Below, piece by piece: positions 1 through 8,487 of a stretch of DNA of 64,000 nt (positions within the stretch are counted from its first letter, which is position 1; the number at the start of each line of letters is the position of its first letter). The notes beneath the pieces are model-generated. The model was not told the origin of the DNA. It did no database searches and worked only from the letters and a program-made list of their open reading frames with translations. Source of the stretch: Nipponacmea schrenckii (lineage: Eukaryota; Mollusca; Gastropoda; Lottiidae); the NCBI GenBank assembly GCA_030562195.1, contig JAUJPP010000007.1:4588001-4652000 (forward strand), written 5' to 3'. The position numbers and the translations under genes were made by a program.

Positions 1-755
1 GGAGGATACAGAAATAGCTTTATGTATACTAATACAGACCTGTCCAATTCTTTTGTAACTTTTCCCAGAATACTGCCATTGTTCGTAGGAGAGGAAAACT
101 GATTTTTTCATGCTTCCTTTATGAGTTTTACGGCGCAGCATATTGAATTAGAAAATAAAAATAAGACTAAATTGGGAAGAGTTCTTTACTGAACTCAAGG
201 CGGGCAGTGAAAGTGCATGCGCAGTTTGCTTTTCACGAGTTTGTTCATAGGAAGTCTGATATATTGGTTTCGAATGCTATGTTTGTACAGAATACTGATG
301 ACTAAATACAATGATATCATTCAAGAGATTATGAAAAATAATTTTATCACTTTTATTTGATGCAGAATATATCAAAATAATCAGATATAATTCTACAAAA
401 TTTCACTACGAAACAATGACGTACACCGTTGCCTATGGTATTTGTGAAAACTTCAAGGTGCGTGAGTAAAGAAATCAGATACCGTTAGAAAATCTCATTA
501 ATAGTAAATGTCTCTCATGTGTGTACTGGGGAAGATTATCTGATAGGATAATATAATCCAAGTAATTTTTCAATCGCTGACAAAATTCATTAATGAAATT
601 GAAATTCTCTCTATTGACAAATTGTGACCTACTTTCAATAAGTGTGATACATTGCTGTACTTTTTTAATTCATTGTTCAGTATAATATTATGTCAACAAA
701 GACTGTTTGTTGATATATTATATTATACTGTATCAAAAATTGTGAATTTGTAAAT
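1..755. other. 5' flank of first gene, no coding seen
   Basis: No convincing ORF or repeat is visible here. It probably contains the promoter and 5' UTR of the gene that starts at 791. A potential splice donor (AAG|GTGCGTGAGT, near 455-466) could end a non-coding first exon, but the matching acceptor is not certain. The left edge of the window may cut a neighbouring gene. Confidence 0.4.
214..224. promoter_or_regulatory. NRF1-like promoter motif
   Basis: The sequence TGCATGCGCAG matches much of the palindromic NRF1 site (core GCATGCGC). GC-containing words are rare in this AT-rich window and the motif lies about 570 bp upstream of the 791-2053 ORF, so it may mark that gene's TSS region. A single motif match is weak evidence. 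Confidence 0.25.
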
Positions 756-782
756 ATGGAAGGGGAACCAATGTTGGAATAG
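756..782 (+). CDS. Short upstream ORF (8 codons)
   Basis: An ATG at 756 opens an 8-codon frame (MEGEPMLE) that closes at TAG 780-782, 8 bases before the main ATG at 791. If transcription starts upstream of 756, this uORF could reduce initiation at the main start. Alternatively, 'ggaatag' at 776-782 could be a splice acceptor, in which case the uORF is intronic. Confidence 0.25.
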   Translation: MEGEPMLE

Positions 783-790
783 ATCTTGTG

Positions 791-2053
791 ATGAATGAAA
801 TAGATGTAAATGTGACAGATGAAAAGGAAAATGCTGATGTTGAAAATGAGGAAAAGAAAAATCCTTATCCTGCAGGATCGAAAGAGCTGACAGAGCAATT
901 GTTGGAAATTTCTTATGGAGAAAATTTAGATTTTTACACGAAGCCCATTGCTGCTGATGATTGGTCTGAAGCTCTTTCTGCATGGAAAGATTCACCACCA
1001 TATCCGAAATATGTGCAGATTTCTAGGAAGCGCAAACCTCTTGGAAACTCAGATATGTATGGGATTGTAAGATGTGTCAATGATGATGACAGTGACCATT
1101 ATTTAAAGTTTTGGAGAGCAGCAGTAGAACCCCTTACTTTTCGATATGTTCCAAATAATGCTCTTTACAGATTGAATAAGTTTACTCAAATTGATTGTGA
1201 GTGGTACACTGTAAGAAAAAATAAACCAGAACAGGTTTCAAATGGAAGACAACAAAGTCCAAAGAACAATAGACAAAGCAGAAGTAAAAAGAGAGTATCT
1301 AGAACGAAATCTGAGATGCGTTCACAAAGTACACACTCTGACGGTGCATTGACTAGAAGGGCTAACAGAGTAAAAAACTTACTACCTCACCATCCAGAGT
1401 TTCTTCAAAAATCAGCGAGTGACTTATTCATGGAGAATTTAGGTTCAAAGTTAAATCAAGTTGAAAATCAAGTGAAACAAAATATGCAAAACAAAAAGGT
1501 CGTAACTAATCAATCAAATGAACATTTATATCGACCTAAGACAAAGAATATGGGTGTTTCATTTGAGGTTGTTGACATTAATAATGATTCAAGCTCTGTA
1601 TCTTCCAGTTCAGCATCAAAAATGCTCAGACCTCTAGAGAAAGTGACTCCAAAGCAAAGAATGAAATCAGTTGAACTTTCCAAAGATTCTGATGCCAAAA
1701 GCATTCATGATTCACCTAAAGCTAATGTTGATTCTTCTATAGTATTTGAGGGTGTGCAATCTCAACATGTACAAAATTCAGATAATATTCAAAATGATTC
1801 ATACTTAATAGGTAAAGGTAATATTATGAATTCTTCCAAATCCCCTATGACGGTTCCTCTTAAAAAGAAAGGTGCAATTTTAAAATATACAACTACTGTT
1901 TCATCTAATTCAAAAACAAAAAACAATCCATGGGATCAAATACAAGGAACTAATGGAAGTGATATAGTGTCCGGATTTATGGGTGATTTGCCAGAAGTTT
2001 CAGGAAAACAAATTCCTGTGTCATTTTGTTCACAACGCCTCTTCAGACAATAA
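791..2053 (+). CDS. Uncharacterised 420-residue protein, Ser/Asn/Lys-rich C-terminal tail
   Basis: This is by far the longest ORF in the window and runs uninterrupted for 1.26 kb in AT-rich DNA, so it is very likely a real gene or a coding exon. I chose the ATG at 791; the frame is open back to 746 but has no earlier in-frame ATG. Residues 1-30 are acidic. Residues ~30-150 are rich in Trp, Tyr, Phe and Pro (for example DSPPYPKYVQISRKRKPLG and DHYLKFWRA) and look like the folded part. From ~150 on the protein is low-complexity: a basic patch of Lys/Arg/Ser near 155-180, then Ser-rich stretches (SSSVSSSSASK near 265-275), consistent with a disordered tail and a possible nuclear signal. There are no obvious membrane segments, signal peptide or catalytic motif. 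I do not recognise the family. All coding sequence appears to lie in one exon; 5' non-coding exons cannot be excluded. Confidence 0.75.
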   Translation: MNEIDVNVTDEKENADVENEEKKNPYPAGSKELTEQLLEISYGENLDFYTKPIAADDWSEALSAWKDSPPYPKYVQISRKRKPLGNSDMYGIVRCVNDDDSDHYLKFWRAAVEPLTFRYVPNNALYRLNKFTQIDCEWYTVRKNKPEQVSNGRQQSPKNNRQSRSKKRVSRTKSEMRSQSTHSDGALTRRANRVKNLLPHHPEFLQKSASDLFMENLGSKLNQVENQVKQNMQNKKVVTNQSNEHLYRPKTKNMGVSFEVVDINNDSSSVSSSSASKMLRPLEKVTPKQRMKSVELSKDSDAKSIHDSPKANVDSSIVFEGVQSQHVQNSDNIQNDSYLIGKGNIMNSSKSPMTVPLKKKGAILKYTTTVSSNSKTKNNPWDQIQGTNGSDIVSGFMGDLPEVSGKQIPVSFCSQRLFRQ

Positions 2054-3130
2054 ATATTGTATGGTCCTACCTTAAAGTATTAAATTAGGTTTTGCTTTAT
2101 TTATATATTTAAAGTTTAGTATTATGGATGTAATTTAAGATTAAAAATTAAACAACATGGTATTCAACTTTTGAGATTAGTGATGACCTGAATGTAAACA
2201 TTCGGCCAGAAATTTTCTGTAGCTTTGATCAACTCTTATTTTAATTGAAATTAAATCCAGTTCTTAAATGTTAAACCAATTTGAATATCAATAGTTCCCC
2301 TATAATATGTACTCTAAAATTATGTAACCCCATCATCTGTCTATAATTGCATAATAACACAGGTAGCAGAATGTGGGTCTTTAATACTGAATTGCTTTTT
2401 CTTTCAGAGTACAAACTTTCTATCTAGCATTTAGTCAATGTTAAGAATGTGCAATTTAATATGTGTAAGAGGAACAAATCATGTTGTATTCTGTATTTTT
2501 ATAGTGATTGTATATATGGTCCTTTTTTTTATCAATGAGTAAGGCACTATCTGTGATAATTTATAATCTAGTGACAAGTTAATAGAAAGCGCATAATTAT
2601 TTAAAGCCTGCATTGTCCAGTGATTGGAAACACAGTATTATTTGCAGAATGTAATCTCTGGTAATTGAGGTCACAACATTGTTTACAGACTCCAGTAATT
2701 GAGAGTACAGCATTATTATATACTCCAAACACAGCTGTTAAGCAATTAATACATATTGACTAAAAGTCATTAGTAATAACTTTGTTTGTTGCATTTCAGA
2801 TAAGGTGTAATATATAAAAAGCATTATTGTCTTTATAAGTATTATGTTTTTTTTTTGTATTTCATTCACAGGTGCATAGCCAGGATATTTAGTCTATAGC
2901 TTGTTGAATTGCACAATATTCTGATAATGAAATAAGTGTCAACACATCTACCAGAGACCAGCCTCTGTGAAAACTGAACTGAAATATCTTTGCCAACCAA
3001 TCCGTGCCCAGGTTTAAACTATGTTTTGTATTTCAATTAAAGGAACAATGGGTTGTTTGATAAAGATTAAATACTGTTTACTCTGTTATGAAGTTGTTAT
3101 GTCAATAAAAAGTTTATTGATATGTAATGG
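2054..3130 (+). other. Probable 3' UTR with polyadenylation signals
   Basis: AT-rich, non-coding sequence follows the stop of the 420-residue ORF. An AATAAA at 2049-2054 overlaps the stop codon and is probably too early to be used. A second AATAAA at 3104-3109, followed by a T-rich stretch, is the better candidate and would give a 3' UTR of about 1.07 kb. Confidence 0.4.
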
Positions 3131-4266
3131 TATATAGTATAGTATGTTAAATATACGTCCTTGTTATTATGGTATATTTTCAATTTGGTATCTCTCAATG
3201 GCGGGTTATTAACTTTTGTGATTTGTAGCTGCAAGTGCCATCCGCTGATTCCATTGCACTTGAATCACACAAAAACACCCATTTCATTCTGCGTCACTAA
3301 CATGCTGACGCCATGATTTTTATGTTATATCTAGATTCTGCTTGCAGAATAACGCATTGAAAGAGTCTCCATTCAAACTCCCAAAATATGAATATCAGAA
3401 ATATCGAATCACGACGCATGTTAAAATTTAAAGCGTTAGCCCCTCTTTTTTAAACAAGTTCAAGATAAGGGTCGTTGAAAGGTAACCAGTTACTATTCAA
3501 CAGAAGGCACTGGCACAGGGTTAAAGAAGAGTTCACTATTGTAAGTATGTAGGTTAATATGTTAAAATGAGAGAACATAATAATTCTAACATATACCTAA
3601 AAGTCAGAAAAACTATCATAATACATAATTTTATTTATAAAAATACTAGTTTCTCTATCTCTTTTACTAAAAGTGCACGCCAAATAATCACGAAAGTCAA
3701 ACGATTTTGTATCTTCTTCCAGGATCACTTGGTCGATTGGTGGTGTCACCTTCATATCACTTAGATTGTGGTTGGTGGATTTGAAATGGTTGCCAGTATG
3801 GGTTATGGTGGGTGATAACGAATTGGTGACTGTTATTTGTTCCTTAAATTATTTTTCGCACATAGTAATAAGGCATGATAGTCGATCTTTTATGGAAAAT
3901 CGTTTGCCATTAATCTTATTGAAGAAACAACCGGTTGTTAAAATTTGAGGTTCTATATTATGTAGAACCGCTAGGCCATGATCAGAATGATCAGAATTCT
4001 CCGCCCTCGCAATTTTTGAAAACTATTTGACAGGAATTTTCAAAAAAAATGGTTTTGGTACAAATTCCATGAAAGCGCAAAATTTGGGACTTAGTTAATC
4101 TGGAAAATGTATGTTTTGGATTAAATGAGCTTCTCAATAAAAGTTGGTGAGTATCTGTTGGTTTAAAATAGCCCTTCTCAAAATAGTTTCCTAAAGCACC
4201 ACTTTGGTCAAAATTCTTATTAATTGATCAGATTTTCACTAGATCATATCATTCTTGAAATTTCAT
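3131..4266. other. Intergenic sequence, nothing recognised
   Basis: No supported gene is visible. Two short open frames (3567-3764 and 3766-3948, +) have no recognisable motif and biased AT-rich composition. A small imperfect hairpin built on 'caagtg..attgcacttg' lies near 3230-3262. Confidence 0.4.
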
Positions 4267-4271
4267 TAACA

Positions 4272-4472
4272 ATGGCTAGTGTATCTTTGAAATGTGTGAG
4301 TTGTGAGAAAACTGTATGGAAGAATCAGAAGGCTATTGATGTGATATCTGCAAGTTATGGAGTCATATGTCAAGTGTGATAGGAACATGACTCCAGATGA
4401 GTACCAGGAATTAGTAGCTAGTGGAGATGATTTTGCTTATACTTGTCAAAGCTGCAGTGCACCATTTATTAT
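4272..4472 (+). pseudogene. PHD-finger-like fragment, frameshifted
   Basis: Translating from ATG 4272 and allowing two frame changes (near 4339 and 4373) gives an ordered series of zinc ligands: a CxxC pair (CVSC), a second CxxC (CDIC), a His-x-x-Cys (HMKC), then a last CxxC (CQSC) just after FAYT. That order is typical of a PHD finger. The frameshifts mean it cannot be translated as it stands. PHD fingers of this kind are often found in ORFs of non-LTR retrotransposons of aquatic invertebrates, so I infer a dead retroelement piece rather than a host gene exon. It ends shortly before an AATAAA-containing stretch (4480-4495) and the short tandem repeats at 4513. Confidence 0.5.
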
Positions 4473-4512
4473 ATTTCTAATAAAATGAATAAAATATATA
4501 ATTTTTTTTATT

Positions 4513-4636
4513 TGGGGCCATTTTGACCAATTCAAGGGGCCATTTTGACCAATTCAAAGGGACATTTTGATCAATTATCGGGGGCCATTATGACCAAATT
4601 TTGGGGCCATTTTGGTCAAGGGCCATTTTGACTATA
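4513..4636 (+). repeat. Short tandem repeat, GGGGCCATTTTGACCAATT units
   Basis: About five imperfect units of 20-28 bp share GGCCATTTTGACCAA, separated by variable A/T spacers. They directly follow the PHD-like fragment and may be the tail of the same element. Confidence 0.7.
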
Positions 4637-5140
4637 ACCCAGAAGCGCCACTTATCGATTCAATTTATAGAATGTTAGGTTAGCGGGTAAGCTGTGGCGC
4701 TTCCAAACCTGGAATTAAACATTTAATATTTCGACTTTTCGCAGGGGTGAAAATACTTCCCACCTGCGTCCACTGAGGTGGAATGAGGCACAAATATTGT
4801 TGGAGTTTCAACCTCTGATTAAACAGAAATATACTTTGAAGTGGACGTATCTTGCTAGGCAACCGCTTGTTTTTAGCCGTGTGCATATATATTGATGCAA
4901 TTGAGACAATACCTCATAACCTTAACCTTTGTAGACAGTCCCCTTAATAAGCCTGGTTTTACAAAGACTGATCATGTCGTAACTTTAAAAAGATCATTTT
5001 CAAATTAACTTGCAATTTGCCATATTAGTAAAGTTCAATACTGTGCAGCGTGAAGCTCCACTTAATTATTGTTTTCAATCAAAGTAGGAAGCTTTCGGAC
5101 TATTTAAAAAAAAGGAATAATGGAGTTATCTGTTGTGGTC
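4637..5140. other. Intergenic sequence upstream of CMC2
   Basis: A slightly GC-richer patch (4634-4900) contains short open frames on both strands but no recognised motif. The rest is AT-rich and probably upstream flank of CMC2. Confidence 0.3.
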
Positions 5141-5176
5141 TGGTTTCATACACACCATTTGATGACGTTCTTCACG

Positions 5177-5185
5177 CCGGAAGTG
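5177..5185 (+). promoter_or_regulatory. ETS/GABP-like motif upstream of CMC2
   Basis: CCGGAAGTG lies 90 bp before the CMC2 ATG, just after a TGATGACGT CRE-like word (near 5160-5168). GABP (NRF-2) sites of this form are common in promoters of nuclear genes for respiratory-chain proteins. The 8-mer CCGGAAGT or its complement also occurs elsewhere in the window (e.g. near 18811, 19704, 39449, 43240, 63661), so the motif alone is not decisive; its position is what makes it plausible. Confidence 0.4.
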
Positions 5186-5274
5186 TATAATAACTTTGTA
5201 AACATATCTTTATATAATTGTATAATTCTATGTTGTAAACTTACTTGAATTGTTAAAGATATTAACCTTAGAAA

Positions 5275-7342
5275 ATGCCTCTCCACTCTTATTTGCATAC
5301 AGACGAATGTAATGCGATGATAACGTCATACAAACAGTGCTTTAGAGATGTAAGTTTAATTTTGTAATTAATCTTAGTAAATGCGCATAGTGATTTCATG
5401 ACGAGTAATATGACTTTGGATGTGTCTTCCATAACATCCTCTAAGTAGTACTGTTATTATTAGTCTTATTGGGGCTATATCTTGCGCTAATCAAATTTTT
5501 TTTGTTTTTGTACTGAGGACATTTTTCAGCGAAATTTGGGCTTTTTGTTTGAAATTTCTTTGAGGATAATCATTCAAGGCAAAGACATATGGAGTTGTTT
5601 TGATATCAATATTCATTCGTTTCAAAGTGACAAAGTGTATATTTCGATTTGTTGAAGTGCATTTGAAGAAGTGTAGAAGTGTGAAAATACATTGTCAAAG
5701 TGTAAAAGTTCAAATGTAAATTGGTAATTTTGAGCTCGATTAGTAAATATTCATTACAAGTTCAATTGTCAATTTGTCAACTTTACAAGTTTAGAAGTGT
5801 ATGAGCCGATGTTGAAATGACGATGTGTGAAATGTCGATTGTACAAATGTAGATGTTACATTTGTCATTTTGGACCAAGAGTTCGGACAATTATGCAAAT
5901 TAGTGGTTGGAGCTGACCTCCTACGGAAAGTTACGACTATTAAATGAGAAATTAACGGAAATTCCCGGAAATAATATTGAAAAAGTAACCGATATATTGT
6001 GCTTTTACTTACACCATATAAATCTGCTACAGTCTGCAACTTGAATTGACATGAACAAACAAGAAATTCTAATTTATTATGTGGAGTACTGATCCTTGGT
6101 TATCCAACAAGCCTAGACGAAGTTTCAATAAAATCAGATAATGATCCCTTCTTTAAAATTTCATTTGACTGCAATAATATTTCATTTTCTATAACTTCAG
6201 ATGCATTCTGAACATAGACATAACTTGAATGAAGGCCCATCTTCACAGTTTAAACTTAAACAAGAAAGTACCGATGAAACACAATCTAGATCCACTTTTA
6301 TACCTGATAATCCTTGCAAATTGGATTGTTCTAACGCCTTAGCTATTCTGTTTAGACGATTTCTGATTTCTTGTCGTATTTCCATTATATCATGTTTTCT
6401 GAATTATATTGTTAATTGCCCTTGTTTAGGAGTAATCATGTCTTCGGGAATTTCTGTAAATTTCTCATTTAATAGTCACAAATTCCGTAAGAGGTCAGCT
6501 CAAATCAAAACCTACTAGCAGAAGGGATGATAGCTTTAATTTGCTTTATTGACCTCTCAAGTAGTATTAAAGTTTTTATTACCATTTCATGAATAATTAA
6601 TACATACCTGGTATTTAAATTTTAGCATTGGTATATGAAGTATTTTGGATTTTGTGACAGGCATAGAAAAGCTGTTGATAGCTGCTTAAAAATAGAGGTA
6701 ATTTAAAAGATCTGTAATGAGAAAGTTTGATAACATTTTGTATATATGTTCTGTTTGCCCTAATGCTTTTATGTGTGATTATTTGTTTAATATAAGTTGG
6801 ACTATTGTCAAATGGGTCGCAAAATAAAGTTCTTATTATCTTTGTGCTATGAAATTGGTTCAAGGTTGTTTAGTAAATTATGCTGAAATTTTTTTTTATC
6901 TTTTGAAATTGACTATTAAATGAATACTCAACTTGGCCAAAATGAGTCTCGTTAACAAGTGGACTTACCTGGTGTCAAAACTATATGACAGAATCTCTCT
7001 ATAATCCAATAGTTCTATAAAACTATGTAATCATCTATTCTAAGTAATTGTAAATAAGGTTAGGAGAATCTGTTAATAATTACTTGGTTTAATGTATACA
7101 TCATGTTATCTATTGATTCTGTTCTTTAGACAATGGTCCCTGGTAAGTCCATTGATGACTATATACTCTTATTGGACAAATTAGCCCTTAACTATAGGAG
7201 CATTCTTTATTTATCATTACAGAACAACTTAAACCGAAAGTACAATCAAAGGAGCAATAGAGATGCATATGAAAGAATGGTAAAAAAAGAATTAGAGGAT
7301 CAAGTTGAAAAGAAATTGAACAGTGATGCCAAAAAGACGTGA
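5275..7342 (+). CDS. CMC2: COX assembly mitochondrial protein 2 (CMC2), three exons
   Basis: Coding join: 5275-5349 (25 codons), 6626-6697 (24 codons), 7223-7342 (39 codons plus TGA), 88 residues. All introns are phase 0 with clear signals: GTAAGT at 5350, TTTTAG before 6626, GTAATT at 6698, CATTACAG before 7223. The product carries the twin CX9C pattern of intermembrane-space proteins imported by the MIA40 route: Cys-12 to Cys-22 (CNAMITSYKQC) and Cys-35 to Cys-45 (CDRHRKAVDSC). The N-terminal HSYLHTDEC and the YFGFCD motif match the CMC2 pattern (HLHTEEC, FFGYCND in vertebrates). The C-terminal 40 residues are highly charged and helical-looking (KKELEDQVEKKLNSDAKK). CMC2 is known as a small factor needed for cytochrome c oxidase biogenesis. 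Intron 1 holds an inverted-repeat element with a dead HTH gene in antisense; intron 2 holds a degraded miniature element. A GABP-like site lies just upstream. Confidence 0.9.
5910..6501. mobile_element. Inverted-repeat DNA element in CMC2 intron 1
   Basis: Arms 5910-5970 and 6442-6501 are near-perfect inverted copies, beginning GAGCTGACCTC and ending with ATTAAATGAGAAATT and GAAATTCCCG words. The element is about 592 bp and contains a helix-turn-helix pseudogene on the minus strand, so it is probably the collapsed remnant of a DNA transposon. I could not settle the target-site duplication. Confidence 0.65.
5944..6385 (-). pseudogene. Helix-turn-helix transposase-like fragment
   Basis: On the minus strand the frame reads ...LVG*PRIS...KLEFLVCSCQFKLQ then TVADLYGVSKSTIYRLL. 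This resembles the HTH segment of a protein family of aquatic animals that has a 'GRP' motif, an HTH (xxIAxxLGVSxxTIYRR) and usually a C-terminal integrase-like core. Here the expected GRP arginine is a stop codon and no integrase core follows. An upstream minus-strand frame (6385-6197) gives a plausible N-terminal helix. It sits between the inverted repeats of the 5910-6501 element and is antisense to CMC2. The family assignment is from memory of motif shape. Confidence 0.45.
6900..7200. mobile_element. Degraded copy of TTAA-type miniature element, CMC2 intron 2
   Basis: Two diverged blocks facing each other (6915-6985 and 7136-7195) share the subterminal words GGACTTACC-TGGTGTCA and CCTGGTAAGTCCATTGATG with the better-preserved copies at 9288, 20930 and 25649. 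The terminal AGGGATAATAGG is no longer recognisable. The right block ends about 25 bp before the exon 3 acceptor of CMC2. Confidence 0.45.
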
Positions 7343-7497
7343 AACAATAATAATTATCTGGACTGATATGATATAGACATATAGATGCGACAGATTTCCA
7401 ATTTAACATGATCTATTGAAACTTTGTTAAAAGAATTTGTGTAAATGTTTCTTGTTTTTCACCTGTGTAGATTAAGTTATGGTTCTTTTTTTTGTAA

Positions 7498-7503
7498 AAT
7501 AAA
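7498..7503 (+). other. CMC2: CMC2 polyadenylation signal
   Basis: AATAAA lies 156 bases after the CMC2 stop and just after a T-rich run. It is the first canonical signal downstream of the stop. Confidence 0.55.
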
Positions 7504-7559
7504 GTATGATGTGGGAGCAAAATCACAAGCAAACGTAATTTTAATGGTACTAAATTTTT

Positions 7560-7759
7560 GTAAAAAATGGTAAATATATTCGAAAACTGGGTAAGATTTG
7601 CCAGAGCAGTGAAATATATCGGCCTAACCTTGGGTATGTTGTTTGCATTACACCAATCCTGAATCTGAATGGCGTAATGCCAACAACTGTTAAACATACC
7701 CAAGGTAAGGCCGATTATATTTCACTGCTCTAGTTTTCGAATAAATTGACCATTTTTAC
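7560..7759. mobile_element. Long hairpin (foldback) element between CMC2 and crotonase gene
   Basis: The sequence folds back on itself along nearly its whole 200 bp. Left-arm blocks CGAAAACT, AGAGCAGTGAAATAT, CGGCCT and ACCTTGGGTATGTT are matched in reverse by the right arm, and the pairing continues through GCATTAC/GTAATGC to an apex around 7650-7675. The left arm has a 14-bp insertion (GGGTAAGATTTGCC) absent from the right. Near-perfect arms suggest a recent foldback or MITE-type insertion. It lies between the polyA signals of two convergent genes. Confidence 0.75.
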
Positions 7760-7799
7760 TCTCATTGGCTTGCAAACATTCGTTGAACTTCAAAGACAC

Positions 7800-8164
7800 A
7801 ACTGATTATTATTTCAATTCAACCATTCCATTGAAGATCTTGTTATGCCCATAGAAAAGGTTTGGATATCCAACCAAACCTTAAATGAAGCTACTGCAAA
7901 GAGAGAGTTTCTGGATAGACAATTATAAACAGTTTCTGATTGTGACATGCCTTTATAAAGAACTCCTGGATGAATTCCCTATATCTATATCAAACATTTG
8001 GTGACTAGTAACAAAAGGAATAAAAATCTGAGTAATGTCCTTGTACTTGGTAGATTGAATCCTCTTTCATAACCTTCCTGCAATAATCACTTTGTATTTT
8101 TATTATTATCTTATCTTGTAAATCTCTCCATAAGCAGACAATTTATCAAAATGATGTTCATAGC
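7800..8164. other. Intergenic between convergent genes
   Basis: AT-rich sequence without a recognised ORF or repeat, between the foldback element and the mollusc-type repeat remnant. Confidence 0.4.
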
Positions 8165-8300
8165 ATAGTCTCTACTTGTGATCTTGACCAGTGCTGCTAT
8201 AAATGTGATGAAAACCGTAGTCTCTGTCGCATTCACAAGCTAACGGACGGACAGGAGTGATGACAACATAAGACCACATTATAATGTGGGCGTATAATAA
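8165..8300 (-). repeat. 5' fragment of the mollusc-type dispersed repeat
   Basis: Read on the minus strand it begins ATACGCCCACATTATAATGTGG and continues with CTCCTGTCCGTCCGTTAG, matching the start of the full copy at 46041 (ATACGCCCACATGAATATGTGG, CCCCTGTCCGTCGG). Only about the first 130 bp are present. Confidence 0.6.
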
Positions 8301-8392
8301 AAGTGGCCCTCAAGTAACTAGTTCAGTGATCAGATATAGGTTTATAGATGGCCAATTCTTAAAAAAAGCACATATCTGATTAAAAAAATTAA

Positions 8393-8398
8393 TTTATT
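8393..8398 (-). other. Polyadenylation signal of crotonase gene
   Basis: AATAAA on the minus strand lies 90 bases beyond the stop codon at 8488, a typical spacing for a short 3' UTR. Confidence 0.5.
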
Positions 8399-8487
8399 TT
8401 TTTCAGTTATACATCTAAGTGATTATCCTTCAATAAGATCCTCAAATTCTAGTGCCCTGAGAAATATCATGCAATAATAGACTTTAT

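Noticed and set aside
677..1001. Minus-strand frames of 73 and 92 codons opposite the 5' end of the first gene
   Set aside because: They are antisense shadows of the 420-residue ORF and its leader, with low-complexity hydrophobic composition.
6201..6518. 105-codon plus-strand frame in CMC2 intron 1
   Set aside because: It is the opposite strand of the HTH pseudogene and terminal repeat. It also runs into the inverted-repeat arm.
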